Source: Chloroflexota bacterium | GTDB lineage: Bacteria; Chloroflexota; Anaerolineae; Aggregatilineales; Phototrophicaceae | Direction: 5' to 3' | DNA length: 64,000 bases | Assembly (NCBI GenBank): GCA_020161935.1 | Contig: JAIUNI010000002.1 | Location: forward strand, 124,001-188,000 | Shown here: positions 8,808 through 16,887 of the stretch, in pieces | Position numbering within the stretch: position 1 is the stretch's first letter | Layout of the letters: each line of letters begins with the position of its first letter | Notes under the pieces: model-generated | What the model saw: the letters and a program-made list of their open reading frames with translations, nothing else | What the model was told of the DNA's origin: nothing | Database searches by the model: none | Position numbers and translations under genes: made by a program

Positions 8808-11800
8808 CTAAAGTTCAAAATCGGGCGATAGTTTCCTTGTATAGCACTCATATCCCCCCATTTCCTCGATCAACGCCTCTCGCTGGTCAGCACTCATCCC
8901 ACCAATCAATCCTGCGAGTTCCTGCAATTTGTCCATCTCGCCGTTCATCTCCTGAGCCAACGCCTGCGCGAAAAAGTCTGCCTGTTCATACGGCATTCCA
9001 GCAACCAGCGGACGGAATTCCAACCGGAGCGCATCCGGGTCGTCTTCAGTGGGTGCTGGATAGTGACGATAAAATCCAACGGTGGTTTGCTGTTCATCCG
9101 TCCGGCGCGTCCCACACCAGACGTTCCAGTTTTCCCCTTTGTCGTCGTGCATCATCCCATGCGGTTCGTCCGCGACAATCTGGCGCTCCTGCTCACGTGC
9201 TTCAGCCAGTTCGTCATAGCGCTGCTCCCAATCGGGACCAACATAGTGTTCCATCTGTGCGACCATCGTCCGTTCGGTCACATCATTCAGCATCTCGATG
9301 TGGTTCACCTTGCGATTGCGACTGAAGAACAGCGGCACGCGCTGCCCATGCTCCTCGTCATACACCGTCCCCGGCAGGACAATATGCGTATGTGGATCGT
9401 GCAATCCCGGTGCTTGTGGATTATCGGTCAATCTGTGATGGTAGGGTAGGTAAGGTGGCGAGCCACCGTTAAGGCGCTTTTCCACAGTCCCCCCTCCGAA
9501 CCGGACGTGACACTTTCGCGTCATCCGGCTCTCCCGGTGTTGATATACGTTTGTTAGGGAGCGGTCTACCTGCATGAATGTCTTTGTGGCACTTCCGACA
9601 CACCACCAGCGTTTTGCGTTGAATGCGAATCATCCGCTGCACCCAGATCGGTGCTTCTTTGCGACCTGCCCAACGTCGTTTCAGATCAGACAGTTTGCGA
9701 ACGTGATGGACTTCACAGTTACTTGTAGCCCCACACAGTTCACATGCGTCTGCCCGCAGTCGTTTCGTCAGGTCGTTGTAGTGCAGCTTCATATCGCGCT
9801 GGATGATGTCTACCAACGGCTTCGACCCCGGTTTAACCACCCGCAGCGGCACAGCACCCCAATAGATGAGACTGCTGCCGCGTGTGGTCGGCACTTCGAC
9901 TTGCAGGGTCTTGTAGGTGTAGCCATTCACTGGACGTTTGCCGTGATATTTGCGATAGACCTCGCGCACACTGATCTTGAACTTGTGTGCCAGGGTCTTG
10001 GTCAATGCCGTTTCCATCACCCATTTGAGCCTGCCAAAGCGATGTAAGTCCACCGCATACTGGTAGTATTCCACCAGTCCTCGGTAGCGCATCTGGTAGG
10101 TCAGGATGATGTGCGCGTCACTGAAGTGCATCAGTCCGCGCTCGTGAATGGGTTTGCCCTGGCGCTGGTAGCGCCGGATTTCTTCAGTGATGCGACCATA
10201 GGGTATGCCCAACCGAATTTTGCCGTTGGCGGCGCGGGTCGTGACCCGTGTGCCTTCGCGGGGCATATGCCGGGTATCTGACTGCTGTGTGCTGATGGCG
10301 TAGCCCAGAAAGTGCGCGTGCTGCGTCCGTGCATGGGTGATGAGCGTCTTTTCCGGGCTGAGGGTCAACTTGAGCCGTTCGCACAGGAACGTCCCGACAG
10401 CCGTTTTGATGTCTGCCGCTTCTGCCTTTGACCCGATGAACCCAAGCAGGAAGTCATCCGCATAACGGATGTAACTCAACCGCCGGTAATTCGGGTCATG
10501 GGTGTCCTGCGAGGGTATCTGACGACGCTGCTTGTCCCACTGCTGCGCCTTAACCAGATTGCCGCGTTTGACGGCTTTCTGGTAGCGCCTGTTGTAGCGG
10601 TTGTACTCCGGGTTGCTTGCCCGTTTCCTGCCTCGGGTGTAGCGTGGAACGAGTTCATCTTCGATGAACGTATCCAGCTCGTTGAGGTAGATATTGGCAA
10701 GCAACGGACTTAACACTGCTCCCTGCGGTGTACCGCTGTGGGTTTCGTGATACGTCCAATTGTCCAGCGCCCCCGCTTTCAGGCTCAGGCGGATGAGGTT
10801 CAGCAGTCTACCGTCATGAATGTCCCGCGCCAGAATGGACAGCAGCACCTCATGGTTGATGTTGTCGAAACAGCCTTTGATGTCACCCTCGATGAACCAG
10901 CTTGCGCCAATGAAGCGGTGTTTCACCGCTGCCAGCGCGGTATGGCAGCCCCGGTTGGGACGAAAGCCATGTGAACTCTCTCGGAAGCGTGGTTCATAGT
11001 ATGCCTCCAGCAGCATTCGCAGCACCTCCCCGACCAGTTTTTCGGTGAAATTCTGGATACCCAGTGGTCGTGTGCCACCCTTTTCCTTTGGGATAGGCTG
11101 ACAACGCGTTGGACGAAACCGGTAGCGTTCATACCGCAGTGCCTCAATGAGGTCGCGGATATACGCGAGGTTCATACCGTCCACCGTGTCATCTTCCGTT
11201 CCCGGTGTCATTGCCCCTTCGTTGCGGTAGATCTTGCCGTAAGCTGCGATGAACAACTCTTCACAGTACAGACTGCGATACACCCGCGTGAGGGGTTGAC
11301 GCTGCTCCCCTAACTTGCGTACTGCCTGTAGAATTTGGTTGGCTCTCTGCATTCGCATCCCTCGCATTTTCTTCAAGCTCAACTCCCTGATCCCCTTCGC
11401 CCTGTAGCTGGCTTTCCCAGCCTCCCCGGTGGGACGTGACCCCCACGACTACTATGATGATCTCCGTTGCCATGAGGCTCGCGCCTGTTAGGCAATCCCG
11501 TGGTACAGTCATGAAAGACGTTTTCAGGACGGGTTAGGGCATCCGTTCGTGACTTCATCGGTCTCATTGACCCCTGTGTCCGGGAAGAAGGTTTCACACT
11601 CCGTGCCCCACTGAGCGCTGCTCCCGGAACTGACTTCAGTCGTTGTGTCAGTGGTATGCTTCGTCACCCACTCGTCACTGGACTTCAAGCAATTCAGCCT
11701 TACCCATACCATCCAGGTCTTGGAGTGCAGCCCGGTTAAACGACTTCACCGCTCACCCCTTTACCGACATGCTCTTTTCCCGTTCAGGTTTCCCCTTTCG

Positions 11801-12262
11801 GTAGGTCGGTTGACCTCACAGGCAGTTTCCTTCAGCCTGTGGCGTGTTTCACGCTATCTTTCATTCCGCCGCACGGCGCACAAGCACATATGAGTATTCA
11901 ATGCCTGTATCCAGCCCACGCTCATCAAAGAATCCGTTGACCATGCTTTCGGTCAACTCGCGGACAAACTGCTCCCGTTTGTCCAGCGCGACCATCGCCA
12001 TCAAATCGGGGTTGGGATTACAAACGAGGCTGAAGGTCAGTACATGCTCGCTTTTCAGATCGTCGCAGCGTTGCGCGATTTCGGCTACCGAACCACCCAT
12101 ACCATGATCGACCCAGCGTTCCCGTCCGGCGACATGCCGCGCCGCCTCATCCCGACTTTCGCGGTAAGTCAGATACCGCAAGAGGTTCTTGGACTGCTTC
12201 ATGCCGTCGTCAGAAGGTTTCTTGTATTGCACATTGGCGATGCACATTTGCTTTCTGTCCAT
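8808..12262 (-). CDS. relaxase/mobilisation protein, interrupted by a group II intron (exons 12262-11882 and 9440-8808)
   Basis: Joining the two exons gives 337 residues, exactly the length of the intact copy R protein at 40979-41992. Exon 1 (127 codons) ends in EYSYVL; exon 2 resumes with HHRLTD. The HUH-like motif HDPHTH followed by VLPG lies at the start of exon 2, and tyrosines near residues 30-33 (YLTY) are candidate nicking residues. The protein would nick oriT and pilot the transferred strand. Unspliced mRNA cannot give a full protein, so activity depends on intron splicing. ATG follows the RHH gene closely, as in copy R. Confidence 0.8.
9469..11382 (-). CDS. ltrA: group II intron reverse transcriptase/maturase with HNH endonuclease
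   Basis: A 637-residue intron-encoded protein. The reverse transcriptase domain (about 60-390) includes the QGAVLSPLLANIYL block and the catalytic YADD at 307-310. A maturase/X region follows, and the C-terminus has an HNH nuclease with CELC, a HH pair and CRKCHxxIH. It would assist splicing and retrohoming by target-primed reverse transcription. The frame runs through domain V before stopping, so the last 20 or so residues are encoded by the ribozyme core; this is probably fortuitous. The name follows the Ll.LtrB prototype by function. Confidence 0.92.
   Translation of the reverse strand: MSLKKMRGMRMQRANQILQAVRKLGEQRQPLTRVYRSLYCEELFIAAYGKIYRNEGAMTPGTEDDTVDGMNLAYIRDLIEALRYERYRFRPTRCQPIPKEKGGTRPLGIQNFTEKLVGEVLRMLLEAYYEPRFRESSHGFRPNRGCHTALAAVKHRFIGASWFIEGDIKGCFDNINHEVLLSILARDIHDGRLLNLIRLSLKAGALDNWTYHETHSGTPQGAVLSPLLANIYLNELDTFIEDELVPRYTRGRKRASNPEYNRYNRRYQKAVKRGNLVKAQQWDKQRRQIPSQDTHDPNYRRLSYIRYADDFLLGFIGSKAEAADIKTAVGTFLCERLKLTLSPEKTLITHARTQHAHFLGYAISTQQSDTRHMPREGTRVTTRAANGKIRLGIPYGRITEEIRRYQRQGKPIHERGLMHFSDAHIILTYQMRYRGLVEYYQYAVDLHRFGRLKWVMETALTKTLAHKFKISVREVYRKYHGKRPVNGYTYKTLQVEVPTTRGSSLIYWGAVPLRVVKPGSKPLVDIIQRDMKLHYNDLTKRLRADACELCGATSNCEVHHVRKLSDLKRRWAGRKEAPIWVQRMIRIQRKTLVVCRKCHKDIHAGRPLPNKRISTPGEPDDAKVSRPVRRGDCGKAP
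9498..9531 (-). ncRNA. group II intron domain V
   Basis: On the minus strand this 34-nt segment starts GAGCCGGAUG, has a central GCGAAAGU-type tetraloop region and closes with CGUCCGGUUC. It folds as the standard two-helix domain V hairpin with the dinucleotide bulge, the catalytic heart of the ribozyme. It lies about 57 nt before the intron's 3' end, leaving room for domain VI. Confidence 0.9.
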
Positions 12263-12267
12263 CTGGA

Positions 12268-12570
12268 CTACCCCTCGCGTTTGCGCGTCACGCGCTCGAT
12301 GAACCCTTGCAGCATGGTCGTCAATGCTTCGACTTTCGTATCCAGTGCGTCTACCTTCGATTCGACACCTTTGGCAATTGCCCGACGCGACCCCGGCAAA
12401 TCCTCCTGCGCTGCCAGATACAGGTTCACCGCATCGCGCAGCAGGTCATTCTTGCTGACAAAGTTCCCGACGCGGTTGCGGACGTTCCGCAGTTCTTCCA
12501 AGCGCCGCATCTGGTCGGGGGTCAGATTGACGGTCATCCTTTCGCTGTAAGGATTGGGTTTCTTCTTCAC
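12268..12570 (-). CDS. ribbon-helix-helix mobilisation accessory protein
   Basis: A 100-residue basic protein with an N-terminal MTVNLTPDQMRRLEEL segment, the strand-helix pattern of an RHH DNA-binding domain, followed by a helical tail (about 60-95) that may be a coiled coil. It begins with GTG overlapping the stop of the HU-like gene, the same GTGA overlap as in copy R, which fixes the start. Position immediately before the relaxase gene is that of MobC-type accessory proteins, which bind oriT and help the relaxase. Six or so residues differ from the copy R protein. Confidence 0.75.
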   Translation of the reverse strand: MKKKPNPYSERMTVNLTPDQMRRLEELRNVRNRVGNFVSKNDLLRDAVNLYLAAQEDLPGSRRAIAKGVESKVDALDTKVEALTTMLQGFIERVTRKREG

Positions 12571-12863
12571 TCCAATACTCCTTCCTTGATTTGGGCATTC
12601 AACACGAACCAACGGAATTTCTCGGTTGGACGAAAACGCACATACACTCGCTTGACGATGCGCCGTCCGACGGCACCGCCGCTGCGAAAGCTCTGCACCT
12701 CCACCAGCAGTTTGCCCAGATCGGCAACCGTCACTGTCTGACCAGGCTGTGCCAGTTCCTCAAGCCACAGTTCTGCCATGACTTCCAGCACCTCCGCCAC
12801 GTCGCGCCTTTTCAGGCGCGGCAACCGTTTGCTGATTTCGGTGACTGTCTGACGATGATTCAT
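12567..12863 (-). CDS. HU/IHF-like DNA-binding protein
   Basis: A 98-residue protein resembling the HU/IHF family: an N-terminal helical pair (TVTEISKRLPRLKRRDVAEVLEVM), a middle segment with the LGKLLVEVQ strand and a C-terminal basic segment RFRPTEKF. HU proteins are about 90 residues. It probably bends DNA at the adjacent hairpin-rich region to assemble the relaxosome or origin complex. It is the first gene of an HU-RHH-relaxase operon and overlaps the RHH gene by four bases. Identity as HU-like is from pattern, not a profile search. Confidence 0.65.
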   Translation of the reverse strand: MNHRQTVTEISKRLPRLKRRDVAEVLEVMAELWLEELAQPGQTVTVADLGKLLVEVQSFRSGGAVGRRIVKRVYVRFRPTEKFRWFVLNAQIKEGVLE

Positions 12864-12899
12864 CGTGCCTGTTCTCCCTGTTTTGCCGTGAAAATCGGC

Positions 12900-13210
12900 T
12901 GAACGAACGTGATGCGAATTGGGAACGCATCCCGATCACGGGTGCGTTCGGTGGGCGCGGCACACCGCGTCCACGAGGGCGGCGGCATCTCTGCACCGCC
13001 GCACTCATGCAGGGGCGACAGCCGCTGCATCCAGCCCTCCGGCGCATGAGGAGCCAGCGTATTTAGCTGGCTTGCGGCGGGGAGGATAGTTCCATTTGAA
13101 CCTTTCACCATTCTCCCCCGCCGCGCGAAGTCGCAGCGCCTCGACGCTGCGACCCGCATGGGACAACCATGCGCCGCTTTTTGCTTTGATGTCCTACAGT
13201 GCCTGATTAA
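12900..13210. other. hairpin-rich non-coding block, candidate oriT/origin (copy 1)
   Basis: This gene-free stretch holds ordered inverted repeats: a GCCAGC/GCTGGC hairpin just after a CCTCCGGCGCATGAGGAG block (about 13036-13071), a longer GCGGCGGGGA/TCCCCCGCCGC pairing, and a perfect TCGCAGCG/CGCTGCGA hairpin at 13130-13151. A CCTGATT...CCATC tail follows. The same order occurs at 40050-40340 (inverted) and, diverged, at 25895-26185. Position between the ParM/RHH pair and the mobilisation operon suggests oriT or a partition/replication site. Confidence 0.5.
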
Positions 13211-13230
13211 TTGTTCCATCCATCGCCTTC

Positions 13231-13653
13231 TCACCACTGGGAACGTTTCATCCGCCGCGCCCGGCGGTCACTGTCGTTGTCTGACAGGGCAGGTTCAATC
13301 GCTGGTAGGACATCGCCATTGGTAGGTGATCTGGCTGTCGGCGACATGGCAATCTGGGCTGTACCATTGGCTGCCACATGCTGCACCAGCCGTTCCAGAT
13401 AACCGGGCATCTCGTTCAGCGCATCGCGTATCCAGAGGGTGTCCTGCCGGACTTCCATAAGTTCGGGGATGGTCAGCAGCTTATGCTTGCGCGGCTGCTT
13501 GCCCAGATACCCTCGAATCAGATCGCGTAATGCATCGCTGCGCTCCCCCTCATCAATCCCTTCCCACCAGTCTAGGATGTCGCTGTCGGTGTCCTCGAAC
13601 ACTTTGAATGTAATCATGCGGTAGCGGCGTTTGTTCGTTTTGCGCTTTGCCAT
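13231..13653 (-). CDS. ParM-partner DNA-binding protein (ParR/RHH-like)
   Basis: A 140-residue protein starting at the ATG preceded by AAAGGAG; the longer frame runs back into the ParM gene without a ribosome site. The N-terminus is strongly basic (MAKRKTNKRRYRMITFKVF) and resembles an RHH strand followed by helices (EGERSDALRDLIRGYLGK). Directly downstream of the actin-like gene it fits the ParR role: binding a centromere-like site and coupling plasmid DNA to ParM filaments. The C-terminal tail is acidic then basic (DNDSDRRARRMKR). Function is inferred from position and N-terminal pattern; the copy R homologue is nearly identical. Confidence 0.6.
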   Translation of the reverse strand: MAKRKTNKRRYRMITFKVFEDTDSDILDWWEGIDEGERSDALRDLIRGYLGKQPRKHKLLTIPELMEVRQDTLWIRDALNEMPGYLERLVQHVAANGTAQIAMSPTARSPTNGDVLPAIEPALSDNDSDRRARRMKRSQW

Positions 13654-13670
13654 TTTTTTCTCCTTTGAGT

Positions 13671-13712
13671 GGGTCTTACCCGTATCACCCGTTGGGCTGA
13701 CCAGTAAGACCC
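13671..13712 (-). promoter_or_regulatory. conserved hairpin between ParM and its partner gene
   Basis: GGGTCTTAC and GTAAGACCC form a perfect 9-bp stem enclosing 24 bases. It lies between the ParM stop and the partner's ribosome site and is preserved, loop included, in copy R (39549-39590). It may regulate the translational ratio of the two proteins or bind the RHH protein. Confidence 0.55.
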
Positions 13713-13730
13713 GCCTCGATGCTGAACTTC

Positions 13731-14798
13731 TCACTTCCGGGCGCTGAAATGGGCGTAATGGAGGTAGCCTCGGGCGTTCGCCATCTGCGCGTCCGGCACC
13801 AGCCTGGTCTGCGGGTAGGCTTCGACCACCTGCTCATACACCAGTTCTGCTCCGCCACCAGACAGGTAAATCACATCGACGGTTGTGCCGCGCTGCCATT
13901 TCTCTGACAGCAGATTCAGGGTCGCGCTGCGAAGTGGAGCGAGTGCCTCTTCGACCTCGTGGCTGTAATCCACTGGCTTGCCGCTGGCAGTGAAAATGCC
14001 TGTCCTCAAAACCTGCTCGACAATCCGGTGCGGCATCTTCTCGCGGTAATCCCGTTCGAGCATGGCGGCGATCCGTTCCTGAGCGGTGTAAACGCCGCTC
14101 TCGACGCTGCCGCTTTCCGCATCCACAAAGTCCCCATCATCGTCGAGGATGATGTCTACGGTGTACGTGCCAACATCGACCACGCCGGTTCGCATGTAGG
14201 TGTGATAGACGTTAATTTCGCCCTGCTCGGTGAGCATCATGGCGTATGCGCTGCCGTAGGGCTGGGGCATCACCATCACCTCGGTTACATTGGCGATGAC
14301 CTCGCTGGCATCGGTTTTGATCAGATGCTGCCCCTGAAGCGCCTGCTTGAGTCCACCCGCATCGCGCATGTGATCCACCGGGAGACCACTGCATAAGCGC
14401 AGATGGATGACATCCCGCCCCGACACCCCTTGAGCCAGTTTGCCAATCGCGGCTTTCGCCAGCCGGAGACGGAAGGTGTTGCCCATCGTCTTTTCATTGG
14501 CAGTGCGCCCTCTCAGCCGAAGTAATTCACCGGGCGGAAGCTGTGCCAGCGCCAGATCGCCGACAAACCAGGTCGAACCATCCTCATCGGTCAACTGGTC
14601 GCCGGGATACTTCGCTGCCAGCGCCTCCTGCTGGAACTTGATTTCACGGGCATGACCCGCCACCGATGGAAAAGCAATCGCCGCATTATCCGTCACGACT
14701 TTGGTGACACCGTAGCCGATGTCCAAGCCCACCGTGAGGATGCCGCCCGATGTGATCGAGTAATCTGATTTGTTCTTGTCTGTCTTCTGCTTGCTCAT
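13731..14798 (-). CDS. actin-like plasmid segregation ATPase (ParM/StbA, PRTRC protein D-like)
   Basis: A 355-residue actin-like ATPase. The phosphate-1 loop GLDIGYGVTKVV is near residue 24, the second phosphate/adenosine region includes VVDVGTYTVDII near residue 209, and YLSGGGAELV near residue 320 is the adenosine motif. Family members (ParM, Alp, PRTRC protein D) polymerise to push plasmid copies apart. It heads the operon with the RHH partner. The PRTRC cassette elsewhere in the window lacks its own protein D, so this copy or copy R may serve it. Confidence 0.85.
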   Translation of the reverse strand: MSKQKTDKNKSDYSITSGGILTVGLDIGYGVTKVVTDNAAIAFPSVAGHAREIKFQQEALAAKYPGDQLTDEDGSTWFVGDLALAQLPPGELLRLRGRTANEKTMGNTFRLRLAKAAIGKLAQGVSGRDVIHLRLCSGLPVDHMRDAGGLKQALQGQHLIKTDASEVIANVTEVMVMPQPYGSAYAMMLTEQGEINVYHTYMRTGVVDVGTYTVDIILDDDGDFVDAESGSVESGVYTAQERIAAMLERDYREKMPHRIVEQVLRTGIFTASGKPVDYSHEVEEALAPLRSATLNLLSEKWQRGTTVDVIYLSGGGAELVYEQVVEAYPQTRLVPDAQMANARGYLHYAHFSARK

Positions 14799-14907
14799 GT
14801 CTCGTTTCCTTGATAGATGGGAATAACAAACTGCCAGCGCCGTTAATCGGTGCTGGTTTTTCCCGTTCCGGTGCGCTTAAAAACCCGCGCGACCTCGCGG
14901 GGATCGA

Positions 14908-16662
14908 ATGGGACTAAATTTGGCTGAGTATCGGTCTTCTGAAGCGGTGAAAACCTGGATGCATGGGGACGAACAGCGCTTCGACACCTTCACCATCGCT
15001 GAATACGGCATGTGGGATGAAGCCCAAACGGATGAGCACGAACTAGAGAATACGCTCAAGACACAGGGATTGGAAGCAGTCATGAATCAGGCCGAACGGA
15101 TGGCAGTGGAGGGCGGCTATCTTGATTCAAACCGTGCCGATGGGCGTGTCTTCTTTCAGGACAATGCGCCCCACGACCCTTTTACGACCGAACGCGAACA
15201 AATCATGGAGCTTGAGATGCAGCGCAGCGAATCCCAACAGCATCCTGAGTACAGTATTGATGCGATTACCGCAAATGGCGAAGCGCGACTGGATGTTTTG
15301 AAAACGTGGGGCGATGACCAACAGGAATATGAACGCCTTCTGATCCCGCAGCCGGATTGGGAGACGGCACAGGGGAACGCCGAAACCGCCCATGATCTGC
15401 TGGACAAAGGCGATTTGCAGAGTGCCATGACATTGGTCGAACTGACGGCCATTGAGGCAGGAGTGATTAACCCACAGCGCGATGACCCACGCCTGTTCAC
15501 CGAAGGGCCACCTGACCCCTTTACCACCATTCGTGAACGCGAATTGACTCCTGTAGTAGACATCACTGAAATGGATACTGAACCGCTTGTGCCTGTGGTT
15601 CTCGAATCAGAAGCGCCGAATTACCAGATGTTTTACCAGGATGTTGCTGCCGAAGCGGCTCACAACCGTGAGGCAAATGCTGGAGTAGAAGGTGCGACAT
15701 GGTTTGAAGCGACCTTCGAGAAATCTCCGATTGAGCTGCTGCAACCCGTTCACGATACGGTGAACTATGCCGTGGTTGTACAGGAAGCTGATCCTTGGAC
15801 GCTGGAACTGGCCGTCGAGAAATACTGGAAAGAACCCGGTGGTTATCTAGGTATACAGTCCCTTACACTGGATACATGGGATTCGGAAGACGACCAAGCA
15901 CGGGAAACAGCAGAACAGGCACGCGACGCTCTGCTGGAGGTTCACAACCAGCGCGGGTTGGACGCTATGATGCACAAAGCCGAATTGACGGCTGCGCAGA
16001 ATGACTGGCTGGATGGGGATCGCGCTGACCCGCGCTTGTTTACGAAGGGACCGGCTGACCGTTTCGAGACGCTGGCGCAGCAGTTAGAGGGCGAGATCAA
16101 TCCGTACTGGAACACGGATGGGGAGAAGATTGAAGACCCTGCGCCGCAGCCGGAGGTCGAAAATCCTCACTGGCGGCTGGATACGCTGCCGGTAAACAAT
16201 CCTGAGGGTGAATCATTGGGGTATGCCCTGCACATGGTGGTCTATCCCGGCGTGGAGCGTGACCCAGATACAGTTGGAAATCCCGTAATGCCCGAGGATG
16301 GGCCGTTCAAGCTGCTGGAAATGGCGCATTTCGAGTCCCCTGCGGCAGCCGATAAATTCGGCAAGGAATTCAATGGCTATCTCGTACCGGGTCTGCTAGA
16401 CGGGCCAGAGTTAGCGCAGGAAGTGGCACGGCTGGAGGGACTGCCTGGTGAATGGAAGACGCTCGAAGGCGACGACCTCAAAGCCTACCAGAATGCCGAA
16501 CTGACACTCCCGCGCGATCCGGCTGACTGGCATCCCCATAATCCACATGCCGAACATGAAGCGCGTATCGCAGCGGAGGGCTTGTACACCGATCCGCTTC
16601 AACCGGTTGTCGAGCGGGATGAATCGGAACCTGCATCCGGCACACCGGAACTCGGTTTCTAA
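14908..16662 (+). CDS. three-repeat acidic protein of unknown function
   Basis: A 584-residue acidic protein I do not recognise. It contains three copies of a repeat of about 85-90 residues (about 10-95, 130-210 and 300-390), each ending in a D/N-x-x-R-A/D-D-x-R-x-F-F/T block followed by (D/P)PF(T)T-x-x-R. The C-terminal 180 residues form a separate region (TLPVNNPEGESLG onward). Charge and repeats suggest a protein-interaction scaffold. It heads a plus-strand operon with a small membrane protein and the coupling ATPase, so a role in conjugation is likely. No signal peptide or membrane segment is visible. Confidence 0.6.
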   Translation: MGLNLAEYRSSEAVKTWMHGDEQRFDTFTIAEYGMWDEAQTDEHELENTLKTQGLEAVMNQAERMAVEGGYLDSNRADGRVFFQDNAPHDPFTTEREQIMELEMQRSESQQHPEYSIDAITANGEARLDVLKTWGDDQQEYERLLIPQPDWETAQGNAETAHDLLDKGDLQSAMTLVELTAIEAGVINPQRDDPRLFTEGPPDPFTTIRERELTPVVDITEMDTEPLVPVVLESEAPNYQMFYQDVAAEAAHNREANAGVEGATWFEATFEKSPIELLQPVHDTVNYAVVVQEADPWTLELAVEKYWKEPGGYLGIQSLTLDTWDSEDDQARETAEQARDALLEVHNQRGLDAMMHKAELTAAQNDWLDGDRADPRLFTKGPADRFETLAQQLEGEINPYWNTDGEKIEDPAPQPEVENPHWRLDTLPVNNPEGESLGYALHMVVYPGVERDPDTVGNPVMPEDGPFKLLEMAHFESPAAADKFGKEFNGYLVPGLLDGPELAQEVARLEGLPGEWKTLEGDDLKAYQNAELTLPRDPADWHPHNPHAEHEARIAAEGLYTDPLQPVVERDESEPASGTPELGF

Positions 16663-16677
16663 CTGAAAGCGACTGCG

Positions 16678-16884
16678 ATGATGGATTATAAACTCCAGAT
16701 TGTTGTGGGCGGTTTCGCCCTGATGACTCTACTGCTGGCTGGAACAGCGGTCGGTCGCGTACTGGGCATGGGTTTCGACGAGGCGCTTTATCTGACCGGG
16801 CTGCTGTTAGTAGTTCTTGGCTGGGTGGGAAACAGTGTCATGCTGCGGTGCTCCAGTCCTCCCATCGACGAACCGGAGACATAA
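16678..16884 (+). CDS. small two-helix membrane protein
   Basis: A 68-residue protein with two hydrophobic helices (about 8-28 and 36-57) joined by a short loop, and a polar C-terminal tail. It sits between the three-repeat protein and the coupling ATPase with gaps of only 15 and three bases, so it is almost certainly co-transcribed. It may be a membrane partner of the conjugation apparatus. Two adjacent ATGs are possible starts. No family was recognised. Confidence 0.6.
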   Translation: MMDYKLQIVVGGFALMTLLLAGTAVGRVLGMGFDEALYLTGLLLVVLGWVGNSVMLRCSSPPIDEPET

Positions 16885-16887
16885 CCC

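Larger units (their letters stand above)
9441..11881 (-). mobile_element. group II intron inserted in the relaxase gene
   Basis: Comparison with the uninterrupted copy R relaxase fixes both borders. The intron is 2441 nt, begins GTGCG (the group II 5' consensus GUGYG) and ends AC (consensus AY). It contains an intact reverse transcriptase/maturase gene and a canonical 34-nt domain V near its 3' end. The first 500 nt before the coding region would form domains I-III. Insertion just before the relaxase active-site motif resembles the well-known Ll.LtrB intron of Lactococcus, which also sits in a relaxase gene. All visible parts look functional. Confidence 0.92.
5543..14798 (-). repeat. backbone copy L, inverted relative to 38463-45879
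   Basis: The order ParM, RHH partner, hairpin-rich spacer, HU-like, RHH, relaxase, primase, iterons is repeated in opposite orientation at 38463-45879. ParM copies differ at about a dozen residues or fewer; the primases differ much more, mainly in the middle and at the C-terminus. Copy L carries a group II intron that copy R lacks; copy R has an extra 202-aa gene. The divergence rules out an assembly duplicate and points to two related elements or one rearranged composite. Confidence 0.8.

Noticed and set aside
8808..9575. A single 255-residue open frame starting upstream of relaxase exon 2
   Set aside because: Its first 45 residues are a read-through of group II intron domains V and VI; only 8808-9440 is relaxase.
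5786..14798. The inverted backbone copies as an assembly artefact
   Set aside because: The copies differ by an intron, an extra gene, iteron sequence and many residues, so they are real, diverged loci.
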